Below, piece after piece: positions 17,017 to 25,899 of a DNA stretch of 64,000 bases. Origin of the DNA: Corynebacterium doosanense CAU 212 = DSM 45436 (lineage in GTDB: Bacteria; Actinomycetota; Actinomycetes; Mycobacteriales; Mycobacteriaceae); the NCBI RefSeq assembly GCF_000767055.1, contig NZ_CP006764.1, positions 1,984,001 to 2,048,000 on the forward strand, given 5' to 3'. The translations under genes and the position numbers were made by a program. Under the pieces are notes generated by a model. The model was given only the letters and a program-made list of their open reading frames with translations. It did no database searches and was not told the origin of the DNA. Position 1 is the first letter of the stretch. Every line of letters begins with the position of its first letter.

Positions 17017-17325
17017 ATGACCACCCCGAACCCCCCCGCCCCCCAGGAAGGCAATGAAGCCGTCGACCCGCGCTTGGACACCCGCGACCCCGTGAGCCGC
17101 GGCCACGAGAACCCCGGCATCGGCAAGGCCAACAGCGCCGGCCCCTCGGGAGAGGACGACGGCACCGCCGACCGGAAATGGTGGTGGATCATCGGCATCG
17201 CGCTGCTCCTAGTCGCGGCGTTCCTCTTCTGGTGGCTCACCGGCGGCGGGGCGGACAACCCGCAGGAGGAGCAGGAGGCTCCCACTCAGGTGACGGCCAC
17301 GGAGACCCCCTCGCCCACCAGCTGA
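17017..17325 (+). CDS. Small single-pass membrane protein, 102 residues
   Basis: AGGAGG stands before the ATG, and TATCCT near 16970 is a possible -10. A polar, Pro-rich N-terminus of about 53 residues leads into KWWWIIGIALLLVAAFLFWWL (a helix with Trp at both ends), then an acidic Pro/Thr-rich tail. This would place the N-terminus in the cytoplasm and the tail outside. No known family recognised; related in layout to the 49-residue protein just upstream. Confidence 0.72.
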   Translation: MTTPNPPAPQEGNEAVDPRLDTRDPVSRGHENPGIGKANSAGPSGEDDGTADRKWWWIIGIALLLVAAFLFWWLTGGGADNPQEEQEAPTQVTATETPSPTS

Positions 17326-17342
17326 CGCACCCCTTTTTAGTT

Positions 17343-17366
17343 AATTCTGGGAGAACTCTCAGAATT
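17343..17366. promoter_or_regulatory. 24-base palindrome upstream of phoD
   Basis: AATTCTG (17343-17349) and CAGAATT (17360-17366) pair, with an inner GAG/CTC. It is AT-rich against its surroundings and has no U-run on either strand, so an operator or RNA hairpin is likelier than a terminator. Confidence 0.5.
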
Positions 17367-17415
17367 CGGGCGCGCACCGGTTGCCGGGTGGCGGCGGACG
17401 AAGGACAGTGAGGTC

Positions 17416-19077
17416 ATGAGCCATACTCGTCGTCGATTCCTCCAGTCCGCCGCCACCACCTCCGCTCTTGCGGCCGCGGGCCTATCCACCGGAGCCCGGG
17501 CCTCCGCCCAGAGCTCCCTGGACAACTTCCCGGGTTCCTCGTCGCCTGAGCCGGTGACCATCCCCCTCGGCGAGCTGCCCTTCCTGCACGGCGTCGCGTC
17601 CGGCGACCCGCTGCCGAACACGGTGATGCTGTGGACCCGCGTCACCCCGTCCGCCGAGGCCATGCCCGGTTCGGGAATCGGCGAGGACGTCACTCTCGCC
17701 TGGGACGTCGCACGGGACGCGGAGTTCGCGTCCGTGGTCGTCAGCGGCCGGGTGGTGGCCACCTCCGCCGCCGACCACACCGTCCACGTCGACCCCTACG
17801 GCCTCGACGCCGACACCACGTACTTCTACCGCTTCACCGTCGTCGACGGCCCGTACGCAGGAAAGGTCTCCCCCGTCGGCCGCACCGTCACTGCGCCGCC
17901 GCTGGACTCCTCGCCCGATTCCCTGCGCTTCGCCGTCTCCTCCTGCGCAAACTGGGAGGGAGGTTTCTACACCGCGTACGGCGACATGGCGCGCCGCGGG
18001 CGCGACGGCAAGCTCGATTTTGTGCTCTTCCTCGGCGACTACCTCTACGAGTACGCCAGCGGCGGATTCTCCGGCTTCGGCCCCTACCGGCTACACGAAC
18101 CGGCCCACGAGATCGTCTCCCTGGCGGACTACCGCACCCGCTACGGGCAGAGCCACACCGACCCGAACCTTCAGGCCGCCCACGCGGCCCTGCCGTGGAT
18201 CGTGGTGTGGGACGACCACGAGACCGCCAACAACTCCTGGCGCGACGGCGCGGAGAATCACGACCCCGCGACCGAGGGCGACTGGGGAGCCCGCCGCGCC
18301 GCCGCCATGCAGGCCTACTTCGAGTGGCTGCCGGTGCGCGCGACCAACCCCTCGCAGGGCGGGCACATCTACCGCTCCTTCCAATTCGGCGACCTCGCCG
18401 ACCTCGTGGTCATGGACCTGCGCACCTACCGCGACAAGGAGGCGCAGACTCTGCGCCTGGACCAGTTCAACGATCCCGGCCGCACCATGCTGGGGTCCGA
18501 GCAGTCCGAATGGCTCAACGCGAAGATCGCCACCTCGGATGCCGCGTGGACCATCATGGGCAACTCCGTGATGTTCTCCCCCCTCAACCTCATCACCCTG
18601 CAGGAAAATCCCGACACCAGCTCCATCGTCGACTTCCTGGGCGAGCACCGCATCGAGGGCATCCCGCTCAACGGCGACCAGTGGGACGGCTACTCCGCGG
18701 AGCGACGCCGGCTGCTGGACACCCTGGGAAACCAGGGGTCCAAGGTGCTGTTCTGCACCGGGGACATCCACACCGAATGGGGCCACGTGATCAACTGGAA
18801 CGGCCGGGAGATCGGGGCGGAGGTCGTGTGCGGGTCCATCACCGCGGCCAACGTCAACGAGTTCATCAAACTGCCCGAGGACAACCCGATCTCCCACCTG
18901 GGCGAGGAGCTGCTCCGCCTAGCCAACCCGCACCTGCGCCACGTCGACCTGGACGCGCACGGGTACGCCACCGTCTCCCTGGACCGCCGGGGAGTGGACG
19001 CGCAGTGGTTGCGGGTGGCCGGGATCGCCGACCCGAATTCGGGCGTCGGCGTCGGACATGCGTGGCGGTGGAACTAG
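17416..19077 (+). CDS. phoD: Tat-exported PhoD-family alkaline phosphatase
   Basis: A 553-residue secreted metallophosphatase. The N-terminus MSHTRRRFLQSAATTSALAA is a twin-arginine signal ending at ASA-Q. The core shows the PhoD sites SCANWEGGFYTAYGD, LFLGDYLYEY, VWDDHETANNSW and CTGDIHTEWG, which bind Fe/Ca in the family. It releases phosphate from phosphodiesters or monoesters outside the cell. A palindrome at 17343-17366 sits in its promoter region. The stop is followed by an 8-bp stem (CCGGGGTT, 19080-19087; AACCCCGG, 19099-19106) with no U-run. Confidence 0.9.
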   Translation: MSHTRRRFLQSAATTSALAAAGLSTGARASAQSSLDNFPGSSSPEPVTIPLGELPFLHGVASGDPLPNTVMLWTRVTPSAEAMPGSGIGEDVTLAWDVARDAEFASVVVSGRVVATSAADHTVHVDPYGLDADTTYFYRFTVVDGPYAGKVSPVGRTVTAPPLDSSPDSLRFAVSSCANWEGGFYTAYGDMARRGRDGKLDFVLFLGDYLYEYASGGFSGFGPYRLHEPAHEIVSLADYRTRYGQSHTDPNLQAAHAALPWIVVWDDHETANNSWRDGAENHDPATEGDWGARRAAAMQAYFEWLPVRATNPSQGGHIYRSFQFGDLADLVVMDLRTYRDKEAQTLRLDQFNDPGRTMLGSEQSEWLNAKIATSDAAWTIMGNSVMFSPLNLITLQENPDTSSIVDFLGEHRIEGIPLNGDQWDGYSAERRRLLDTLGNQGSKVLFCTGDIHTEWGHVINWNGREIGAEVVCGSITAANVNEFIKLPEDNPISHLGEELLRLANPHLRHVDLDAHGYATVSLDRRGVDAQWLRVAGIADPNSGVGVGHAWRWN

Positions 19078-19264
19078 GCCCGGGGTTGACCGGGGACTAA
19101 CCCCGGCCGAGCACACACCTGTCCGGGTTGCCGGGAAACACGCAGCAAATTGTAATTTCCGCGAAAGGTCATGCACAAAATGCCAATGAATCCTTCTGTT
19201 ATCGTTTCTTAATCAGTTATTCTCGACAATTGTGCAGAGTGGAAACTTAGCGTCAACTAAGGTA

Positions 19265-20494
19265 ATGACAAGTTCCGGGCTTTACCACCCGCACCGGTTC
19301 CTCTCGACCTTCTGCAGCGGCACCATCGCGCTCGTCGCGTTCGTGTTCCTCCTCCACCCGTTTCCCGCCGACCCCGACGTCGTGGTCACCGCTTTCGACA
19401 TGGGGGACAACTTCCGTCGGGGTCAATTGCTGGGCAAAACTTCTGCCGTCGCCAGCACTCTCTTCGTCCTGGTGGCCGCAGGGTTCAACTGGTGGCTCCT
19501 CTACCAGTGTTTCCGGGAGTTCGTCCGAGCGCTACGCTCCACCGGCCTGGCGGCGATCACGGCCCGGGGCGGAGAAAGCTCCCTGCACGCCGTGCCGCTC
19601 GCACTCACCCTCAACGTTCTGGTCAACTCCGTCGTCTGCCGCACGATTCTCCCGCTGTCGGAGGGCGTGATCCAGGTTCTCATCAACCTCAGCCTCGTGG
19701 ACCTGGGCTTCAGCGTCGTGGCCACGATGAGTCTGTTCGCCCGTTCCTGCTACCGGTTCCTCCGCACCCGCCGCTACTCCTCGCTGTCGTCGAACAATAA
19801 TCTCCACCTGGCGGCCTACGCACTCTCGCTGCAGGGAATCGGCATCCTCGCCTGTGGCCGCCCGAGCGCCGTGGCTGCAGTCAGCGCCTCCTCCCTGCCC
19901 ATCGCGTACGCCCGCCGCGGCCGCCGGGATCGTCAGCATGGTGGCCGTCGTGTGGGGCACCCTGAGCATCGCCCGTCGGGGCGTCACGTTCTACAACTCG
20001 GGAATCTTCTGGCTCATCGTCCCCATCCTGACCACGCAGTCCATCGTGCTGACCTCGGACAGGCACCCGGGTGGCGTACTGTCCGCAGCCCCGGCCCCGA
20101 CCTTCTCCACCGACAGTCTCCTGCTGAACTCGGGGCCGTTCGACGTCCTCATCGTTGAGGCCTTGCTGTTTGTTCTCTGCTTCATCCTCGCAATGACACA
20201 CCCCGTCCACCACCGCCACCTCGATGGGATGACCGAGCCCAGCCCGCAGCCTTTCTCATTTCGTTGCCCGGCGTCAATTTCGCCCTGTTGATCGCCTATG
20301 ACCTCCAGGCATCACTGCTCCCGCTCCACCGTCCCGCTTTCGGCACCCCCACCTACTTCGCCCTGGGGCTGGTGGCCCTGTTCGCGGTCGCTTCGTCCGT
20401 CACCGCGACGGCCATCCTGCTGTTGAACGCGCGGCCGGGTACCACGATTCGCCCCTTACCTGGCGATTTGCCCGCACGTAGTAGCGGTGGCTAA
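19265..20494 (+). pseudogene. Polytopic membrane protein gene with two frameshifts
   Basis: Three consecutive pieces in alternating frames read as one membrane protein of about 400 residues. Piece 1 (ATG at 19265, or GTG at 19232) runs through four or five helices to about 19905. Piece 2 (about 19905-20225) continues PAAAAGIVSMVAVVWGTLS. Piece 3 (about 20225-20494) returns to the first frame with RAQPAAFLISLPGVNFALLI. This needs one extra base in the C/G-rich run near 19910 and one missing base near 20215-20240. No family recognised with confidence. The leader upstream (19130-19260) is clearly AT-richer than the window. Decay or assembly error are both possible. Confidence 0.7.
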
Positions 20495-20548
20495 AGTATG
20501 AACCCGTTGCACGGATCAGTTTCCACTGAAACGCGCGGCACAATGTAT

Positions 20549-20621
20549 TCCTCCATAGCTCAGTTGGCAGAGCATTCGACTGTTAATCGAAGGGTCACTG
20601 GTTCGAGCCCAGTTGGAGGAG
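20549..20621 (+). tRNA. tRNA-Asn (GTT)
   Basis: 73 bases with acceptor stem TCCTCCA/TGGAGGA and anticodon GTT at 20582-20584 in CTGTTAA. CCA is not encoded. Confidence 0.95.
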
Positions 20622-20633
20622 CAACATCAGAGA

Positions 20634-20671
20634 ACACCCCGGTCAAATGAACTTCTGACCGGGGTGTTTTT
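20634..20671 (+). terminator. Intrinsic terminator after tRNA-Asn
   Basis: A perfect 12-bp stem, ACACCCCGGTCA / TGACCGGGGTGT, with a 10-base loop and a T5 tract (20667-20671). Confidence 0.92.
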
Positions 20672-20678
20672 GTGTGCC

Positions 20679-21038
20679 CTACTCCCCGCGGTGGATCCGC
20701 AGGCCGCTGGTGATCAGCGGGATCTGCAGCGGCAGGCGACCCAGAGAGACCAGCTGCCGGTACCAGGGCCGGCGGCGCCAGAGCCATGCCATGTAGATGT
20801 TGCCGGGCCACACACCCAGGGAGAGCACGGCGGTGGCCAGCCCGCCCTGCCTCCTGGTCGACGGATTGGTCAGCAACGCGGCAGTGGCCAGCTCCGCCAC
20901 CCCGGAAGCGTAGGTGTAGAAACGGCGGGAGCCCGGAAGCTGGGGAGGCACCAGGGAGTCGAAGGGGTCGGGCCGGAGAAAGTGCAGCGCGCCGGCGACG
21001 CCGAAGATTCCGGTGAGTACGCGGTGAGGGATGGTCAT
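20679..21038 (-). CDS. DoxX-like small membrane protein
   Basis: A 119-residue protein with three to four hydrophobic segments: VLTGIFGVAGALHFLRPDPF, the SGVAELATAALL segment and a third around GNIYMAWLW. The pattern of DoxX-family proteins (early H-F-x-x-P, central GVAELxxA) is recognisable. The role in the family is unclear; redox or thiosulfate links are known in some members. Both flanks carry terminators, so it is transcribed alone. Confidence 0.72.
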   Translation of the reverse strand: MTIPHRVLTGIFGVAGALHFLRPDPFDSLVPPQLPGSRRFYTYASGVAELATAALLTNPSTRRQGGLATAVLSLGVWPGNIYMAWLWRRRPWYRQLVSLGRLPLQIPLITSGLRIHRGE

Positions 21039-21066
21039 GCCGCCGACGCTACGTGAACCGGGCAGT

Positions 21067-21101
21067 AAAAAAGCGTGACGACGCTGACGTCGTCACGCTT
21101 T
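21067..21101 (-). terminator. Intrinsic terminator after SDR gene
   Basis: A perfect 14-bp stem, AAAGCGTGACGACG / CGTCGTCACGCTTT, with a 4-base loop. Read on the minus strand it is followed by a T6 tract. Confidence 0.93.
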
Positions 21102-21114
21102 CCGGCACCGGGAG

Positions 21115-22008
21115 CTACGGGGTGACGGAGCCGCCGGTGACACCGAGGGTCTCACCGGAGGTGTAGCTGGACTCGTCGGAGGCCAGGTAGACGTAGGCAC
21201 CGGCGAGCTCGACCGGGTGGCCGGCGCGACCCAAGGGCGCGTGCTGGCCGAAGCCCTCGATCTTCTCCTGGGGCTGGCCGTGGCTCGGCTGCAGCGGGGT
21301 CCAGATCGGGCCCGGCGCGACGGCGTTGACGCGGATGCCCTTGGGGGTCAGCTCGGTGGCCAGGCCCTTGGACAGGTTGTTCAGCGCGGCCTTGGTCATG
21401 GCGTAATCCAGGAGCGTCTCGGACGGCTGGTAGGCCTGGATCGAGGTGGTGAAGATGATCGACGCACCGGGCTTGAGGTGCTCGAGGGCAGCCTTGGTGA
21501 CGTAGAAGGTGCCCATGAGGTTGACCTGCATGGTGCGCTCGAACTGCTCGTCGGCGATGTTCTCCAGGCCCTCGGCCCAGATCTGTCGCGAGGCGTTGTT
21601 CACCAGGGTGTCCAGGCCGCCGAGGGCCTTGACGGTCTCGTCTATGAGCTTGCGGGCGTAAGACTTGTCGGCGATGTCACCCGGGTAGGCGAAGGCCTTC
21701 TGGCCGGCGTCCTCGATGGCCTTGATGACACGGTCGGCGTCGGCCTGCTCGCTGGGGAGGTAGGCGATGGCGACGTCGGCGCCCTCCTTGGCGTAGGCGA
21801 TGGCCGTGGCCGCACCGATGCCGGAGTCACCACCGGTGACCAGTGCCTTGCGGCCCTTGAGCCGGCCGGTGCCCTGGTAGGTGTCGATGCCGATGTCGGC
21901 GAGGGGCTCCATCTCGATGCCCAGGCCCGGTTCCGGCTGGGTCTGCTTCGGCGGATCGACCTTGTCAAAGACGGTGCGGGGATCACTTGCTGCGGGTTTG
22001 TTGATCAT
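21115..22008 (-). CDS. SDR-family oxidoreductase (YhdF/glucose dehydrogenase-like)
   Basis: A 297-residue short-chain dehydrogenase with a 50-residue N-terminal extension typical of the stress-related YhdF/YdaD/YghA group. It shows the TGGDSGIGAATA cofactor loop, LVNNAS, a catalytic Ser in TTSIQ and the YAMTKAA active-site Tyr/Lys. The likely role is reduction of a sugar or aldehyde with NAD(P)H, often under general stress. The ATG at 22008 is fixed by GGAGGAG upstream. Confidence 0.88.
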   Translation of the reverse strand: MINKPAASDPRTVFDKVDPPKQTQPEPGLGIEMEPLADIGIDTYQGTGRLKGRKALVTGGDSGIGAATAIAYAKEGADVAIAYLPSEQADADRVIKAIEDAGQKAFAYPGDIADKSYARKLIDETVKALGGLDTLVNNASRQIWAEGLENIADEQFERTMQVNLMGTFYVTKAALEHLKPGASIIFTTSIQAYQPSETLLDYAMTKAALNNLSKGLATELTPKGIRVNAVAPGPIWTPLQPSHGQPQEKIEGFGQHAPLGRAGHPVELAGAYVYLASDESSYTSGETLGVTGGSVTP

Positions 22009-22585
22009 TGCTTCTCCTCCAGGTGTTGCGGTCGGCGGCCATCCTCTCGGCTGGCCACGGGCCCCAAGATACACAAATAAAGATTGCCGAATGCCTGGGT
22101 CGCCGCCGCGGCGAAGCGCCCGCCAGAAAGCCCCGTACGTATGCGGGGTTCCTGAATTTCCTTAATCCCCCGGAAGAAAAGGGACACTTCTCGACGAACT
22201 CCCCACCCGAATCCCCGAAAATAATCCATACTTCTCAGCGGAACAGGGGCGATATTCGACACTCCCGCAAATCGCGCGGAGGGAGTTTTATCGGTCGGTC
22301 ACTGTCGGGTAGCCGGGAGATCTTCCAGGGGCGGCCGCGCTCACGAGCGAAAGCGCCGACAGCGCGATCACCCCGCTTCCGGGGCGCTCGGGATCCGGCG
22401 CAGCAGCCCCGGCTCCCGCGGGGTGGGAGAGGGCGGGCGCATTCGGGCGCTGTCGTGCCACCGCCACCACCCGCCTCTCGCCCAGGGTTTTCGCTGATCG
22501 CCGGCGCGCAGAGGGTCGCGCCGGCAGGAGTGAAAGGTAATTTATCTCACTCCGGGCGCGGTGGCGAGGGCTAGGGCTTCTCGCC
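22009..22585. other. Gene-free region rich in hairpins
   Basis: No convincing coding frame in 577 bases. It holds CCCCG/CGGGG around 22140; ACTCCC with GGGAGTTTTA near 22262-22292; a perfect 9-bp stem GCCGGCGCG (22500-22508) / CGCGCCGGC (22517-22525); GGAGTGA (22527-22533) / TCACTCC (22547-22553); and GGCGAG (22563-22568) / CTCGCC (22580-22585) at the end of the G6PD-like gene. The AT-richer part, about 22140-22290, could hold the SDR promoter. A small RNA is possible but not shown. Confidence 0.5.
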
Positions 22586-23911
22586 TCACTCTCCGGGGGG
22601 AGACCACTGGTCGAAGGTGTCCGAGCCAGCGGGGTACTTCTCCAGCTCGACCTCGTCGTTGTCGAACGCGTCGAGCACCGGCTGGAGCACCTCCCAGGCC
22701 CGGGCGGCGGTTCCGGCCGGCACCTCGCGGCGGTGATCCCCCGCCACCAAGGCGCGGACCACCCGGGCATAGGGGCTGAGGTGTCCCTCGTGGAGTTCGG
22801 CGACCGCCTCGAGGGGCTCGTGTTTCTCCACCCCGAGTCCGGCGGTGACGTGCATCTGGATGTGCAGCACGTCGTCGAAGGTGATGACAATCCTGGTGCG
22901 GGGTCCGTCCGCCACGTCCGAGGGGAGGTAGGTGATGGTCAGGTCCTTGCGCTCGGTGCCGAACGCCTTGCCGGAGCGCAGGCGCACGGGGACGCCGCGC
23001 CACCGGTCGGTGTCGATATCGATCTGCACCTGGGACAGCGTCTCCGTCGTGCTGGACTCGTCGATCCCCTCCTCGTCGGTGTACGCGGGCACCCGGTGGC
23101 CGTCGATCTCGCCGGCGGTGTATTGGCCGCGGCGGGCGTTCGCGGGGTCGGCGCTGGCGTGCTCCAGCAGATCCGCCACGGACTCGTCCCCACCCACCGC
23201 GAGGATGTGCATGACCACCTGGATGAGGTGGGACTGGTGCATGTCTCGGGTGGCGCCGGTGGAGTCATAGAATCCGGCCCGCCCCTCGAGCGCGAGGGTC
23301 TCCTCGTAGACGAAGTCCACGCTCTCCACCGACTCAGCCCGGAAGCTGTCCAGCAGCGGGCGGTTCAGGGCCAGCAGACCGATGAGCGAGGAGACCGCGG
23401 ACTGCTGGAGGAAGTGGTCCACCCGGTAGAGGTGGGACTCGTCGACGACCTTTAGGGCGCGTTTCTCCACGTCCGCGGCGCTCGGCGCATCGGTGCCGAT
23501 GGGCTTTTCTATCGCCAGGACCGTGCCTACCGGCAGCTCGACCGAGCAGAGCGCGTCGATCGTCGAACCCGCCACCGACGGCGGCAGGGCGCAGTAGATC
23601 ACCAGTCTGGTCTCCGGATTCGCCTCGCCGATCACCCGGGCGAGCTCCTTGTCGTCGGTGGCGTCCGCCTCGATGAACCGGGAGTTCTTTGCGAGCCGCT
23701 CCCCCACGGATTCGTCCTCCACCAGCTCCGATTCCTGGACGGCGGAGCGGATGAATCCCGGGTAGTCCTCCTGCGGGGTCGTGCCCACACCGACGATGTC
23801 GATCTCGGCTTCCGGGTGGACGGCGAGGAAGTTGGCGGCTCCGGGGATGAGGAGTCGGCGGGCGAGGTCGCTTGCCCCGCCGAGGATGAGGAGGGTGGCT
23901 TTCTTCGTCAT
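22586..23911 (-). CDS. Glucose-6-phosphate dehydrogenase-like protein with altered active site
   Basis: A 441-residue homologue of G6PD, shorter than true Zwf (about 490-510). EKPIG (135-139) and the general fold match. However, the nucleotide loop is GGASDLARR instead of GxxGDLxxR, and the active-site motif RIDHYLGKE is RVDHFLQQ (165-170): the His is kept but the substrate-binding Lys is replaced by Gln. It may use a different substrate or be catalytically changed. The ATG at 23911 is 7 bases from TAGGGT (23919-23924). It is divergent from a GH15 glucoamylase-like gene, with two back-to-back TAGGGT boxes about 40 bases apart. Confidence 0.8.
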   Translation of the reverse strand: MTKKATLLILGGASDLARRLLIPGAANFLAVHPEAEIDIVGVGTTPQEDYPGFIRSAVQESELVEDESVGERLAKNSRFIEADATDDKELARVIGEANPETRLVIYCALPPSVAGSTIDALCSVELPVGTVLAIEKPIGTDAPSAADVEKRALKVVDESHLYRVDHFLQQSAVSSLIGLLALNRPLLDSFRAESVESVDFVYEETLALEGRAGFYDSTGATRDMHQSHLIQVVMHILAVGGDESVADLLEHASADPANARRGQYTAGEIDGHRVPAYTDEEGIDESSTTETLSQVQIDIDTDRWRGVPVRLRSGKAFGTERKDLTITYLPSDVADGPRTRIVITFDDVLHIQMHVTAGLGVEKHEPLEAVAELHEGHLSPYARVVRALVAGDHRREVPAGTAARAWEVLQPVLDAFDNDEVELEKYPAGSDTFDQWSPPGE

Positions 23912-23918
23912 GCCGGCC

Positions 23919-23965
23919 ACCCTAGTGAGTTCTGCGCCTCGGGGCGCTGGGCCGATGGCTAGGGT
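23919..23965. promoter_or_regulatory. Divergent promoter pair for G6PD-like and GH15 genes
   Basis: TAGGGT on the minus strand (23919-23924) serves the leaderless G6PD-like gene; TAGGGT on the plus strand (23960-23965) serves the GH15 gene, which has a leader with GAGAAAGG. Their -35 regions overlap, so the two genes may be co-controlled. Confidence 0.65.
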
Positions 23966-24010
23966 GGGGTGACCCCGGACACCACTGACTGAGAAAGGCG
24001 GCCCTGCCGC

Positions 24011-25843
24011 ATGCCCTCCACTCCCCTCGAGGACTATGCCCTGCTCTCCGACACGCTGACGGCCGCCCTGGTCTCACGCGAGGGCAGCGTCGACTGGCTC
24101 CCCATGCCGCGCTTCGATTCCCAGTCCGTCTTCACCTCGCTCCTCGGGTCGAAGAAACACGGGCACTGGTGCGTGCGCATCGTCGACGGCGAGGTCATCT
24201 CCCGCTCCTACCGGCCCGACACCTTCATTCTGGAGACGGTGTGGAAGGGCCCGGAGGGCGAGGCGGTCGTCACGGACTTCATGCCCATCGGCCCGGGCCA
24301 CCCGGGGGCGGAGGACGCGTCCCCGGAGCACAACCGGCACGACCTCATCCGCCAGGTGCGGTGCACCTCCGGGACGGTGGAGGTGGACACCACCCTGCGC
24401 CTGCGCTTCGACTACGGCTCGTCGACCCCGTACTTCGAGAGGTTCGCCCACGACGACGGGACACCGGTCCTGCGCGCGGTGTCCGGGCCCAACGCGATCC
24501 ACATGATGGGCCCCGAGCTCGCCGATTCCTCCGAGGACGTGCCGTGCCACTCCACGGCTCTCCGTCTCTCCGAGGGGGAGCAGGCGGAATGGGTGCTCAC
24601 CTGGTTCTGCTCCTTCGATCCCGTGCCCCCGGGTGCGGACTACTCCTCCAGCGTCGAACAAACCGAGGCCTTCTGGACCCGGTGGTCCTGCACCGACGAC
24701 ATCGGCGGCCGCTACAGCGACTACGTGCGCCGCTCCCTGCTCACGCTGCGCGCCCTGACGGACTACTCCACCGGTGGAGTCGTGGCCGCACCCACCACTT
24801 CCCTGCCCGAGGAATTCGGCGGCGTGCGCAACTGGGATTACCGCTACGTGTGGCTGCGTGACTCCGCACTGACCATCGAGGTGCTCGCCCGCGCCGGCTT
24901 CAGCAACCGCGCCGAGCAGTGGCGCGACTGGCTGCTGCGCGCCATCGCCGGCGACGCGTCCAACCTGCGCATCATGTACGGGCTCGGCGGCGAACGCCAC
25001 CTCCCCGAATTTTCCCTGGACCACCTGCCCGGATACGAGGATTCCGCGCCGGTGCGCGTCGGCAACGAGGCCGCCGAGCAGTACCAGGCCGACGTGGTGG
25101 GCGAGGTCATGGTCGCGCTCGAGGTGCTGCGCGATTCCGGCCACGAGGAGTTCGAGCTGAGCTGGGACATGCAGAAGGCCCTGCTGGAGTTCCAGGACGC
25201 GCGGTTCGACACCCCTGACCAGGGACTCTGGGAGATGCGCGGCGAGCCCGACTTCTTCACCCACGGGAGGGCGATGATGTGGGCGGCCTACGACCGGGGG
25301 ATCAGGGCCGTCGAGAAGCATGGCCTGGACGGACCTGTTGATCACTGGCGTGCGCAGCGCGACCGCCTCCGGGCGGAGATCATGGAGAAGGGCTGGAACG
25401 AGGAGATCCGCTCGTTCACACAGAGGTACAGCAACGCCGAGGTGGATGCGTCCCTGCTGCAGCTGGCCCAGATCGGTTTCGTCGACCACGACGACCCGAA
25501 GATGATTTCCACCACCGAGCGCATCGAGTCCGAGCTGCTCGACGAGCACGGATTCCTCCACCGCTACCGCACCAACGGCGACGACGGCCTGACCGGCGAC
25601 GAGTACCCCTTCCTCCTGTGCACGTTCTGGCTGGCGGAGCAGTACGCCCGCTCCGGTCGCCTGGCAGACGCGGAGGAGGAGTTCTGCCGGGTTGTCGATG
25701 TCGCCACGGACCTCAAGCTGCTCTCCGAGGAGTACTCCACCGAACACGGCCGGCTGGCGGGCAACTTCCCGCAGGCGTTCTCGCACCTGGGACTGGTGCG
25801 CGCCGCCGTGACCATCGACGACGTGAAGAACAGGCAAAGCTAG
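24011..25843 (+). CDS. Glycoside hydrolase family 15 (glucoamylase/trehalase-like)
   Basis: A 610-residue cytoplasmic GH15 protein like the actinobacterial trehalase/glucoamylase group. An N-terminal beta-sandwich domain (about 1-230) leads into the (alpha/alpha)6 barrel with GGVRNWDYRYVWLRDSALT, LWEMRGEPDFFTHGRAMMWA and the C-terminal EEYSTEHGRLAGNFPQAFSH, whose Glu residues are the expected acid and base. It hydrolyses alpha-glucosides, releasing glucose. The pairing with a G6PD-like gene suggests a shared glucose or disaccharide route. No signal peptide. Confidence 0.88.
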   Translation: MPSTPLEDYALLSDTLTAALVSREGSVDWLPMPRFDSQSVFTSLLGSKKHGHWCVRIVDGEVISRSYRPDTFILETVWKGPEGEAVVTDFMPIGPGHPGAEDASPEHNRHDLIRQVRCTSGTVEVDTTLRLRFDYGSSTPYFERFAHDDGTPVLRAVSGPNAIHMMGPELADSSEDVPCHSTALRLSEGEQAEWVLTWFCSFDPVPPGADYSSSVEQTEAFWTRWSCTDDIGGRYSDYVRRSLLTLRALTDYSTGGVVAAPTTSLPEEFGGVRNWDYRYVWLRDSALTIEVLARAGFSNRAEQWRDWLLRAIAGDASNLRIMYGLGGERHLPEFSLDHLPGYEDSAPVRVGNEAAEQYQADVVGEVMVALEVLRDSGHEEFELSWDMQKALLEFQDARFDTPDQGLWEMRGEPDFFTHGRAMMWAAYDRGIRAVEKHGLDGPVDHWRAQRDRLRAEIMEKGWNEEIRSFTQRYSNAEVDASLLQLAQIGFVDHDDPKMISTTERIESELLDEHGFLHRYRTNGDDGLTGDEYPFLLCTFWLAEQYARSGRLADAEEEFCRVVDVATDLKLLSEEYSTEHGRLAGNFPQAFSHLGLVRAAVTIDDVKNRQS

Positions 25844-25899
25844 GTAGGCTGTCTGGGCAGCAGACGTTGCCCAGCCTTCTATCGGGAGAAATACCACTC

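Noticed and set aside
20549..20671. Phage attachment site at tRNA-Asn
   Set aside because: No integrase and no repeat of the tRNA end found in the window; the 3' side is a normal terminator.
24074..25897. Long open frame opposite the GH15 gene
   Set aside because: Antisense shadow of a high-GC gene: the sense protein is a clear family member and the opposite frame has no motifs. The same holds for the long frames opposite glyS, phoH, fadD15, malQ, the ABC exporter and the esterase.
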